From positions 1 to 6,118 of the forward strand of contig JASHZA010000345.1 of NCBI GenBank assembly GCA_030042765.1: 6,118 nucleotides of DNA, given 5' to 3'. This document shows, in pieces, positions 1-6,074 of the stretch. The first letter of the stretch is position 1, and each line of letters starts with the position of its first letter. The stretch comes from Candidatus Binataceae bacterium (GTDB lineage: Bacteria > Desulfobacterota > Binatia > Binatales > Binataceae). Both the position numbers and the translations under genes were made by a program. The notes below the pieces were generated by a model that was not told the origin of the DNA, ran no database searches, and saw only the letters and a list, made by a program, of their open reading frames with translations.

Positions 1-660
1 TCGATCAGCTCGGGCGAAGGCGGAATGCTGACGCATACGGTGCGCGCGGTCGGCAGCATTACCAAGCCGCTGGCGGCGATGAAGCGCGGAGCCACAATAG
101 GGGTGCGCGGTCCGTTCGGGCAGGGCTGGCCGGTTGAGGCCGCGCAGAATCGCGGGGGAACGACGATTCTGCTGGCGGGCGGGATCGGGCTGGCGCCGCT
201 GCGCCCGGTGATTTACCACTTTTTACGCGAGCAGGCCGCGACAAGCCGGCTGGTGCTGCTGTACGGGGCGCGCAGCGCCACCGAGATGATCTACCGGCGC
301 GAACTCGAGCGCTGGGCGCTCGAGGGAGCGATCGAGGTTCACGTGATCGTCGATCGCGCGGCGCCGGCATGGCGGGGGCGGGTCGGAGTGCTGACCGATC
401 TGCTGGATACGTGCGTATTCGAACCGGCAGAGACGATCGCGATGGTGTGCGGACCCGAGGTGATGATGCGGGCGGCGGCGCGGGCGCTCGCTGCGCGCGG
501 CGTGGCCGCAGAGGACGTTTACCTTTCGATGGAGCGGAACATGAAGTGCGCGGTCGGAATGTGCGGTCATTGCCAGTTCGGACCTTCGTTCATCTGCAAG
601 GACGGGCCGGTTTTCGCGCTGCCGCGGATCGAACCGCTACTCCGACTGAGGGAGATTTGA
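1..660 (+). CDS. hydG: FAD/NAD(P)-binding diaphorase subunit of group 3b [NiFe]-hydrogenase (5' partial)
   Basis: Electron-transfer flavoprotein subunit of a cytosolic hydrogenase, passing electrons between the hydrogenase Fe-S chain and NAD(P)(H). The frame is open to the window edge, and the first residues (SISS) match the end of the RPxS-type FAD-binding motif of the ferredoxin reductase/PyrK family, so the real start lies upstream and the ATG at 25 is internal. Counting from the first codon: GVRGPFG loop near residues 33-39; nucleotide-binding loop [10 protein letters not shown] at 59-68; YGAR with R91 and the YRREL arginines R99/R100, a pattern that in related reductases contacts the 2'-phosphate of NADP (inferred preference); CGP at 150-152; and a C-terminal [2Fe-2S] site C183, C188, C191, C199. 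The stop is 1 nt before hydD. The symbol follows archaeal sulfhydrogenase usage and is unrelated to HydG of [FeFe]-hydrogenase maturation. A dihydroorotate dehydrogenase electron-transfer subunit is the main alternative, but the neighbours argue against it. Confidence 0.93.
   Translation, partial: SISSGEGGMLTHTVRAVGSITKPLAAMKRGATIGVRGPFGQGWPVEAAQNRGGTTILLAGGIGLAPLRPVIYHFLREQAATSRLVLLYGARSATEMIYRRELERWALEGAIEVHVIVDRAAPAWRGRVGVLTDLLDTCVFEPAETIAMVCGPEVMMRAAARALAARGVAAEDVYLSMERNMKCAVGMCGHCQFGPSFICKDGPVFALPRIEPLLRLREI
648..654 (+). promoter_or_regulatory. Ribosome binding site of hydD
   Basis: GAGGGAG lies inside the last codons of hydG, 7 nt before the ATG at 662. It supports that start, and because it sits before the hydG stop it suggests coupled translation of the two subunits. 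Confidence 0.7.
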
Positions 661-661
661 G

Positions 662-1459
662 ATGCCGCAGCGGCCGCGCAAACGAAAGCCCAGGCTCGCG
701 GTGTGGAAATTCGCCTCGTGCGACGGATGCCAGTTGAGCCTGCTGGATTGCGAGGACGAGTTGCTCGCGATCTCCGAGCAGGTTCAAATCGCGAATTTCG
801 CCGAAGCAAGCAGCGCGCGGATGAAGGGACCGTACGACCTGTCGCTGGTGGAAGGGTCGATCACGACGGCGCACGACGCGCAGCGGATCCAGGAGGTGCG
901 GCGCGCTTCGCGCTACCTGGTCACGATTGGGGCGTGCGCGACGGCGGGCGGGGTTCAGGCGCTGCGCAACTTCGGCAACACCAAAGAGTTCGCTTCAATC
1001 GTGTATGCGACGCCCGAATATATCTCGACGCTCGACCGATCGACGCCGGTCGCGGCGCACGTACGGGTCGATTTCGAACTGAGGGGATGCCCGATCAACA
1101 AGGCGCAATTGCTGGAGGTGGCGAGCGCGTTTCTTGACGGGCGGCTTCCGGCGATTCCGGCGCATCCGGTGTGCGTCGAATGCAAGCTGCGTGGCACGAT
1201 CTGCTTGATGGTCGCGCGCGGAGTGCCGTGTCTCGGGCCGATTACCCATGCGGGATGCGGAGCGATCTGTCCGGCGTACGCGCGCGGATGCTACGGATGC
1301 TATGGACCGAGCGATTCGCCGAATGCCGCGTCGCTGATGCGCGAATGGAGCCGCCGCGGAGCGACCCGCGGCGAAATCGTCCGCGTGCTGCGGACGTTCA
1401 ATGCGGCGGCGGAACCGTTTGCGGCCGTATCGAAGGTCTATGAAGACGATCAAGGTTGA
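662..1459 (+). CDS. hydD: [NiFe]-hydrogenase small (Fe-S) subunit, group 3b type
   Basis: Small subunit of 265 aa that carries electrons by [4Fe-4S] clusters between the NiFe site in HydA and the flavin subunit. The proximal cluster ligands are visible as C20 and C23 (SCDGC), C92 (GACAT) and C143 (RGCP). A C-terminal cysteine-rich segment holds C171, C174, C181, C190, C199, C203, C210 and C213, enough for two further [4Fe-4S] clusters, as in group 3 small subunits. The N-terminus is basic (RPRKRKPR) but has no RRxFxK motif and no hydrophobic stretch, so no Tat export: the enzyme should be cytosolic. The start is ATG 662, 1 nt after hydG, with a good Shine-Dalgarno site. The 3' end overlaps hydA by 20 nt, suggesting tight coupling of the two core subunits. 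The FrhG/HoxY-type small subunits are relatives; the single-chain PyrK-like diaphorase next door favours group 3b over 3d. Confidence 0.95.
   Translation: MPQRPRKRKPRLAVWKFASCDGCQLSLLDCEDELLAISEQVQIANFAEASSARMKGPYDLSLVEGSITTAHDAQRIQEVRRASRYLVTIGACATAGGVQALRNFGNTKEFASIVYATPEYISTLDRSTPVAAHVRVDFELRGCPINKAQLLEVASAFLDGRLPAIPAHPVCVECKLRGTICLMVARGVPCLGPITHAGCGAICPAYARGCYGCYGPSDSPNAASLMREWSRRGATRGEIVRVLRTFNAAAEPFAAVSKVYEDDQG
1432..1436 (+). promoter_or_regulatory. Possible ribosome binding site of hydA
   Basis: GAAGG lies only 3 nt before ATG 1440, closer than usual, inside the end of hydD. It is a weak site, so hydA may rely on coupling to hydD translation. The start choice rests mainly on the conserved HydA N-terminus. 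Confidence 0.4.
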
Positions 1460-2723
1460 TTATATCGCGCGGGTCGAGGGCGAGGGTGCGCTGCGGATTC
1501 GTTTCAAGGGCAGCGAGGTACGCGACGTCGAACTGCGGATTTTCGAGCCGCCACGGTTCTTCGAGGCGTTTTTGCGCGGACGTTCGTACCTGGAAGCGCC
1601 CGATCTCACGGCGCGAATCTGCGGGATTTGTCCGGTCGCATACCAGATGAGCGCATGCGCCGCGATGGAGGACGCGATCGGAGTCGGGATCGAGAGCGGG
1701 TTGCGTGCGCTGCGAACGCTGCTCTACTGCGGGGAGTGGATCGAAAGTCATACGCTGCACATGTTCCTGCTGCACGCCCCGGATTTCCTTCATTATCCCG
1801 ATGCGACCACGATGGCGCGGGACCATCGGGAGATGGTTGCGCGCGGGCTGCGGATCAAGAAGGCGGGCAACGCGCTGGTCCGCGTCGTCGGCGGACGCGA
1901 GGTCCATCCGATCAACGTTTGCGTGGGAGGATTTTATCGCGCGCCCTACCGCAGCGAACTCGAGGCTTTGATCCCGGAACTCACGGCGGCGCGCGATGAC
2001 GCGCTGATCGCGGCCGAGTGGATGGCGACCTTCGACTTCCCCGAGTTTTCGCGCGACTATGAACTGGTCGCGATCCGCGGCGAGCGGGAATATCCGTTCA
2101 TGGGCAGGCGAATCGTCTCGAACAAGGGGCTCAACCTCGACGTGCACCAATACGACGCGACATTCGTGGAAGCGCAGGTGCCGTACTCCAACGCGCTGCA
2201 TTCGAGCGTCAAGGGGCGCGGATCGTACCTGTGCGGTCCGCTTTCACGATTCAGTCTGAATTTCGATTTGCTGTCGGACGCCGCCAGGGAGGCGGCGCGC
2301 CGTGCGCGAATACCGGTGCCGTGCCTCAATCCGTACAAGAGTATCCTGGTGCGCGCGGTCGAAGTAATCCATGCGCTGGAGGAGGCGATCCGGATAATCG
2401 GGCAGTTCGAAACGCCGGCGGAATCGTGCGTCGAAACGAATGCGCGCGCGGGGATCGGTTACGGCTGCACGGAGGCGCCGCGTGGCCTGCTGTATCATCG
2501 TTACAGCCTTGACGGCGACGGGCTGATCCGCGATGCGAAGATCGTTCCGCCGACATCGCAGAATCAGAAAGCGATCGAGGAAGACCTGATGGCGCTGGCG
2601 CCGCGGATGGTTGCGGCAGCTCATGGCGAGGCAACGGCGATGGCCGAACATGCGATCCGCAACTATGACCCGTGTATATCGTGCGCGACGCACTTTCTCG
2701 ATTTGACGATGGAGCAGGAGTGA
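1440..2723 (+). CDS. hydA: [NiFe]-hydrogenase large (catalytic) subunit, group 3b type
   Basis: Catalytic subunit of 427 aa holding the NiFe(CN)2CO site where H2 is split or formed. The N-terminal nickel motif RICGIC supplies C61 and C64, and the C-terminal motif DPCISCATH supplies C412 and C415 (both ordinary Cys codons, TGT and TGC, so no selenocysteine). The start was set at ATG 1440 because [16 protein letters not shown] matches the conserved N-terminus of the class; the frame is open to ATG 1401, but those 13 extra residues are Arg-rich and unlike the family. H418 marks the expected maturation cut, leaving a 9-residue tail for the protease encoded directly downstream. The length fits group 3 large subunits. 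It overlaps hydD by 20 nt. The group 3b call rests on motif memory and gene context; a phylogeny would be needed to exclude other group 3 branches. Confidence 0.96.
   Translation: MKTIKVDYIARVEGEGALRIRFKGSEVRDVELRIFEPPRFFEAFLRGRSYLEAPDLTARICGICPVAYQMSACAAMEDAIGVGIESGLRALRTLLYCGEWIESHTLHMFLLHAPDFLHYPDATTMARDHREMVARGLRIKKAGNALVRVVGGREVHPINVCVGGFYRAPYRSELEALIPELTAARDDALIAAEWMATFDFPEFSRDYELVAIRGEREYPFMGRRIVSNKGLNLDVHQYDATFVEAQVPYSNALHSSVKGRGSYLCGPLSRFSLNFDLLSDAAREAARRARIPVPCLNPYKSILVRAVEVIHALEEAIRIIGQFETPAESCVETNARAGIGYGCTEAPRGLLYHRYSLDGDGLIRDAKIVPPTSQNQKAIEEDLMALAPRMVAAAHGEATAMAEHAIRNYDPCISCATHFLDLTMEQE
2694..2720 (+). other. Predicted C-terminal processing peptide of HydA
   Basis: Codes for the 9 residues FLDLTMEQE that follow H418 of the DPCxxCxxH motif. 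In known [NiFe]-hydrogenases the tail after this His/Arg is removed by a dedicated endopeptidase once nickel is in place. The cut site is inferred from the motif. The same bases also hold the ribosome binding site of the next gene. Confidence 0.75.
2716..2720 (+). promoter_or_regulatory. Ribosome binding site of the maturation protease (TTG start)
   Basis: AGGAG ends 4 nt before the TTG at 2725 and lies in the last two codons of hydA. It supports TTG as the start: the next in-frame ATG, at 2758, would remove the conserved GIGQ part of the metal-binding loop. Confidence 0.65.
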
Positions 2724-2724
2724 A

Positions 2725-3180
2725 TTGGCAGCGCGGATCATAGGGATCGGACAGGCGATGGCGGGCGACGATGGCGCAGGAATCGCGGTGGTTCGCCATC
2801 TTCGCGAGATGTCGTCCGATGCCGGGGTGGAAGTGATGGAAATCGCGGAGCCGAGCGCGCTGGTGCCGCTGCTGACCGACGGCGCGAGTCCGGTCGTCCT
2901 AATCGACGCGATGGTGGACGGCGGAGAGCCCGGGCGGATCCTGCACGTGCGTTTCGGCGCAGGCGAGCACCGATCGCCTTTGTTGTCTTCGCATGGGTTG
3001 GGCGTGCTGCAGGCGATCGATCTCGCCATGACGCTCAATCCGGATGATTTTGCGCAAAGGGTCGAAATAGTAGCGATTACAATCGCGCGCCCCGCGGCCT
3101 ACGGAACCGGACTTTCTCCAGAGGTCGCACAAGCGGTGGACCGGGCGGCAATCGAAGCTCTCAGGCTCGCGGGAACGTAG
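2725..3180 (+). CDS. Hydrogenase maturation endopeptidase (HyaD/HybD/HycI/HoxW family, peptidase M52)
   Basis: Nickel-dependent checking protease of 151 aa that would cut the C-terminal tail of HydA after nickel insertion. The N-terminal loop GIGQAMAGDDG (residues 7-17) matches the family GxGNxxxxDDG pattern. Aligned by eye with E. coli HybD, the three metal ligands are D16 (Glu in HybD), D61 in VVLIDAM and H90 in SSHGLG. The loop has Gln10 where most members have Asn. The start is TTG 2725, 1 nt after the hydA stop, with AGGAG just upstream. Its place directly after hydA fits a protease dedicated to that subunit. No single gene symbol is standard for group 3b proteases, so none is given. The C-terminal part (GLSPEVAQAV) also resembles the family's GLTPTVEAM-like helix. 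Confidence 0.93.
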   Translation: MAARIIGIGQAMAGDDGAGIAVVRHLREMSSDAGVEVMEIAEPSALVPLLTDGASPVVLIDAMVDGGEPGRILHVRFGAGEHRSPLLSSHGLGVLQAIDLAMTLNPDDFAQRVEIVAITIARPAAYGTGLSPEVAQAVDRAAIEALRLAGT

Positions 3181-3182
3181 TT

Positions 3183-3527
3183 ATGCACGAGGCGTCGCTC
3201 GCAAAGCGGCTGCTCGAGGGCGCGCTGGAGCGTGCACCCGACGGGAGGATTGTCGCGATTCGCGGATGGATTGGCGATGCGGAGGTGGTGAGCTCCGAAA
3301 GTCTGGCCTTCCACTTCTCGGTTCATGCGCGGGGGACGCGTGCGGAAGGAGCGCGCGTCGATATCGTGGTCGAACAGCCTGTCGCTCGGTGCACTGAGTG
3401 CGGGCATTGGTACCCGCACGGACATCACGTCACGCTCTGTCCGCGATGCGGAGGCGCGCAAGCCGAAGTGCAGGGACGCACGGGCGTGGGAATCGATGCT
3501 ATAGACGTGGACGCCGAGGACGGCTGA
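3183..3527 (+). CDS. hypA: Hydrogenase nickel-incorporation protein HypA
   Basis: Nickel metallochaperone of 114 aa that delivers Ni to the hydrogenase large subunit, normally together with the GTPase HypB. It starts with MHE: His2 is the known nickel ligand of the family. The zinc-binding domain has C70, C73, C86 and C89 (two CxxC pairs), and the loop between them is rich in histidine (H75, H79, H81, H82). The length is normal for HypA. The start at ATG 3183 is 2 nt after the protease stop; upstream GGGAA (3171-3175) is only a weak ribosome site, so translation is probably coupled. The C-terminus (GVGIDAIDVDAEDG) is acidic. Unlike many hyp operons, the next gene is hypF rather than hypB. Confidence 0.97.
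   Translation: MHEASLAKRLLEGALERAPDGRIVAIRGWIGDAEVVSSESLAFHFSVHARGTRAEGARVDIVVEQPVARCTECGHWYPHGHHVTLCPRCGGAQAEVQGRTGVGIDAIDVDAEDG
3516..3520 (+). promoter_or_regulatory. Ribosome binding site of hypF
   Basis: GAGGA lies 6 nt before ATG 3527, within the end of hypA. It decides the hypF start at 3527 over the more distant in-frame ATG at 3398, which lies deep inside hypA. Confidence 0.7.
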
Positions 3528-5848
3528 TGGAAGCGCGGGCGGACGTCGTGCGCCGGTCGATTCGGCTCGCGGGCGTGGTTCAGGGCGTGGGCTTCCGACC
3601 GTTCGTGCATCGACTTGCGTCCGAACTCGGACTTGCTGGATGGGTGCTGAACGGCCCGCAAGGCGTGGAGATCGAAGCGGAAGGCGCAGCGGAGCGAATT
3701 GACGAATTCGTGCGACGGATGCTCGACGATGGTCCGGCGGGGGCGGTCGTCAGCAGCCATGAGGTCAGCGCGGTCGCGCCGCGAGGCGAGAGCCGGTTCG
3801 CGATTCTCGAGAGCTGCGTTATAGGGGTGCGCAAGCCTGCGCTTGCGGCTGATTTGGCCGCGTGCGAGGCCTGCATCGCAGAGATAAACGATCCGGCTTC
3901 GCGCAGATTTCGCTACCCGTTCACCACCTGCGCCGCTTGCGGCCCTCGTTATTCGATCGTTGAGGACCTTCCATATGATCGCCGTTTCATGTCGATGCGC
4001 CAGTTCGCGATGTGCCGGGAATGTGCGCGGGAGTACAACGATCCGAGCGATCGGCGTTTTCATGCCGAAACGATCGCTTGCCCGATGTGCGGGCCGAAGC
4101 TCAGTGTGATTGACGCGATGAACAGAGAACTTGCATCCGGTGATTCCGCGTTGCATGCCGCTGCCGAAGCGATCCGGCGCGGCCAAATCGTCGCGCTCAT
4201 GGGTATCGGCGGTTTTCAGTTGATCGTGGACGCGCTGAACGAATCGGCGGTCGGGCGTTTGCGCGAGAGAAAGCGCCGTCCCGATAAGCCGTTTGCGCTG
4301 ATGTTCTCTTCGCTCGAGCTCGTTCGCGAGTATTGTGCATTATCCGCAAATGTGGAACGGGCGCTAACCTCCGAGGCGGCGCCTATCGTCCTGCTCGACA
4401 GGCTGGAGCGGCCGGCGCCGAACCGCCCTGCGCTTGCCGGGAAAGTTGCACCCGGAAATCCACGGTTGGGTGCGATGCTTCCGTATAGTCCGCTGCATTC
4501 GCTGCTGCTGGCTGAGATCGACCGTCCGGTCGTGTGCACGAGCGGCAACCTCTCGAACGAACCGATTTGCATCGAAACGGAAGAGGCCATCGATCGGCTT
4601 ACGAACATCGCAGACATCTTTCTGACGCACGACCGCGCCGTCGTGCGTCCGATCGACGATTCGGTCGTAAGCGGTAATGCGATCGGCATCCGGATGATAC
4701 GGCGGGCACGGGGCTATGCGCCGGTTGCGATCGATCTCGGAAGCGGTGGTCCTTCGGTCCTCGCACTCGGGAGCCATTTGAAGAACACGGTAGCCCTGGC
4801 GGTCGGACGCGAGGTCGTTATGAGCCAGCATATCGGCGACCTCGGCAGCGCACCCGCGCGGACCGCTTTTCGCCGCACTCTTGACGATCTCAGGTCTTTC
4901 CTCCCCTGCCGCATCGATTTGCTCGCGTGCGACCTGCATCCGGACTATGCGTCGACGATCGTAGCGGAACAACTTGCGGCAGAGCTCTGTGCGCCGTTGG
5001 TTCGCGTACAGCATCATCACGCGCATATCGCGGCCGTTGCCGCTGAGCATGGACTCGAGGAGCCGGTCCTGGGCTTCGCTTGGGATGGCAGCGGCTACGG
5101 CCTCGACGGCACTATCTGGGGCGGCGAGGCCATCGTCGTCCGTGGAGCCGGATTCGAGCGAGTTGCTACCATGCGATCTTTCCGCCTCCCTGGAGGCGAA
5201 TCTGCAGTCCGTGAGCCGCGGCGCAGTGCGCTCGGCGCGTTACATTCCGCAGAACTGGAGCCGCCCGCCAGCGTTCTTGGGTGGTTTGAGGGCGAAATGG
5301 CGGAGCGGCTACTTGGCATCCTGGATAGAGGCCATGTTCCCGTTACCAGCAGCATTGGGCGGCTGTTCGATGCGGTCGCCGCGCTGTGCGGACTGCGCGG
5401 GATCGCGACTTTCGAAGGTCAGGCCGCGATGGATCTTGAATACGCGCTGGACGCGGGCGCGGACCGCGAGGGCGCTTATCCGGTCATGGTGCAGCGAGAG
5501 GATGAGCTGCTCGTCGGCGACTGGAAGCCACTGCTCGAAGCGGTTCTGGCCGATTTGCGCACAGGCGTTGCAATCACCCGCATCAGCGCGCGCTTTCACA
5601 ATGCGCTCGCGAATTTCGCGTTGGAGATCGCACGGGCGGCCGGACTCGCGCGGATCGCGATTGGCGGTGGATGCTTTCAGAACGAATATCTCCTGCATCG
5701 CGTAACCACGCTGCTCGAGAGCGCCGGATTTCAGCTTTTTGCACCGGCGCGGATTCCGATTAACGATGGCGGAATTTCTTTTGGACAGGTCGCCGCCGCG
5801 CGCCGGGCGGCGAGGGAGAGTGAAGATGTGCCTGGCCGTTCCCGGTAA
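3527..5848 (+). CDS. hypF: Carbamoyltransferase HypF, [NiFe]-hydrogenase maturation
   Basis: Large maturation enzyme of 773 aa, a usual length. It turns carbamoyl phosphate into a carbamoyl-adenylate and passes the carbamoyl group to the HypE C-terminal cysteine, the source of the CN- ligands on the active-site iron. Domains in order: acylphosphatase-like (about 8-95; VQGVGFRPF with R24, and N42); two zinc fingers with exact CX2C-X18-CX2C spacing (C113, C116, C135, C138 and C163, C166, C185, C188); YrdC-like nucleotide-binding domain (about 205-390; RRPDKPFALM, TSGNLSNEP at 338-346, THDRAVVRPIDDS); and Kae1-like domain (about 405-773; SHLKNT at 416-421, HHHAH at 496-500, WDGSGYG from 519, SSIGRLFDA from 608, NDGGISFGQ near the end). 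The start ATG overlaps the hypA stop by one base (TGATG). The YrdC loop reads MGIGGFQLIVDA, where I recall KGxGGFHLxCDA as commonest. The 3' end overlaps hypC by 23 nt. Confidence 0.98.
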   Translation: MEARADVVRRSIRLAGVVQGVGFRPFVHRLASELGLAGWVLNGPQGVEIEAEGAAERIDEFVRRMLDDGPAGAVVSSHEVSAVAPRGESRFAILESCVIGVRKPALAADLAACEACIAEINDPASRRFRYPFTTCAACGPRYSIVEDLPYDRRFMSMRQFAMCRECAREYNDPSDRRFHAETIACPMCGPKLSVIDAMNRELASGDSALHAAAEAIRRGQIVALMGIGGFQLIVDALNESAVGRLRERKRRPDKPFALMFSSLELVREYCALSANVERALTSEAAPIVLLDRLERPAPNRPALAGKVAPGNPRLGAMLPYSPLHSLLLAEIDRPVVCTSGNLSNEPICIETEEAIDRLTNIADIFLTHDRAVVRPIDDSVVSGNAIGIRMIRRARGYAPVAIDLGSGGPSVLALGSHLKNTVALAVGREVVMSQHIGDLGSAPARTAFRRTLDDLRSFLPCRIDLLACDLHPDYASTIVAEQLAAELCAPLVRVQHHHAHIAAVAAEHGLEEPVLGFAWDGSGYGLDGTIWGGEAIVVRGAGFERVATMRSFRLPGGESAVREPRRSALGALHSAELEPPASVLGWFEGEMAERLLGILDRGHVPVTSSIGRLFDAVAALCGLRGIATFEGQAAMDLEYALDAGADREGAYPVMVQREDELLVGDWKPLLEAVLADLRTGVAITRISARFHNALANFALEIARAAGLARIAIGGGCFQNEYLLHRVTTLLESAGFQLFAPARIPINDGGISFGQVAAARRAARESEDVPGRSR
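5813..5820 (+). promoter_or_regulatory. Ribosome binding site of hypC
   Basis: AGGGAGAG lies 5 nt before ATG 5826, inside the end of hypF. It supports the start at 5826, which gives the family N-terminus MCLAVPGKI. Confidence 0.75.
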
Positions 5849-6074
5849 AATTCTAAGCATCACCGGCGACGACTTGCGCTCCGCGCGGGTGGACTTTGGC
5901 GGCATCGTCAAGGAAGCGTGCCTCGCCTGCGTTCCCGAAGCGGAGGTCGGCGATTACGTTATCGTTCACGCCGGTTTCGCGATCAGCCGCGTCGAGGAAT
6001 CAGAGGCCCGCCGGGTGTTCGAATACCTCGAAGGTATCGAAGCACTGGCCGATCTCGAGGAGCCACGACGGTGA
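5826..6074 (+). CDS. hypC: Hydrogenase assembly chaperone HypC/HybG
   Basis: Small chaperone of 82 aa that, with HypD, holds the iron while its CN- and CO ligands are attached, then brings it to the large-subunit precursor. The start is certain: MCLAVPGKI is the family N-terminus, and Cys2, exposed after Met removal, is the essential iron/HypD contact. Further signs are the VDFGGI stretch (22-27) and the conserved VGDYVIVHAGFAI segment (41-53) with H48. An extra CxxC (C32, C35), not part of the signature I know, sits between them. The gene overlaps hypF by 23 nt and hypD by 4 nt (GTGA). Its glycine codons are all GGC/GGT, unlike the structural genes upstream. Confidence 0.97.
   Translation: MCLAVPGKILSITGDDLRSARVDFGGIVKEACLACVPEAEVGDYVIVHAGFAISRVEESEARRVFEYLEGIEALADLEEPRR
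6057..6062 (+). promoter_or_regulatory. Ribosome binding site of hypD (GTG start)
   Basis: GAGGAG lies 8 nt before GTG 6071, inside the end of hypC. It supports GTG as the start of hypD. Confidence 0.7.

Noticed and set aside
25..660. ATG at 25 as the true start of the flavin subunit
   Set aside because: The frame is open upstream to base 1, and the residues before the ATG (SISS) belong to the FAD-binding region, which cannot be an N-terminus in this family.
662..703. Tat signal at the HydD N-terminus (basic RPRKRKPR)
   Set aside because: There is no RRxFxK motif and no hydrophobic segment, and the proximal Fe-S cysteines begin already at residue 20; group 3 small subunits are cytosolic.
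1401..1439. Upstream in-frame ATG for hydA
   Set aside because: It would add 13 Arg-rich residues that do not resemble family N-termini, and no good ribosome site precedes it.
1398..2201. Long open frame of 267 codons on the - strand
   Set aside because: It lies fully opposite hydD/hydA, whose catalytic motifs are intact, and its translation is Arg/His-rich low-complexity sequence with no family motif. Long antisense frames are expected in GC-rich coding DNA.
2691..2724. Selenocysteine or frameshift at the hydA end
   Set aside because: Both active-site cysteines use TGT/TGC, and the TGA at 2721-2723 comes after a normal-length C-terminal tail.
2244..3038. Long open frame of 264 codons on the - strand
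   Set aside because: Antisense shadow of hydA and the protease gene, with no recognisable motif.
3398..3526. Upstream in-frame ATG for hypF
   Set aside because: It lies inside hypA and the added residues are Arg-rich shadow sequence; the start at 3527 has a proper ribosome site and gives the normal HypF N-terminus.
3425..4186. Open frame of 253 codons on the - strand opposite hypA/hypF
   Set aside because: Covers the HypF acylphosphatase and zinc-finger domains in antisense; composition is that of a shadow frame.
5309..5911. Open frame of 200 codons on the - strand opposite hypF/hypC
   Set aside because: Shadow frame; the sense strand codes for intact Kae1-like and HypC motifs.
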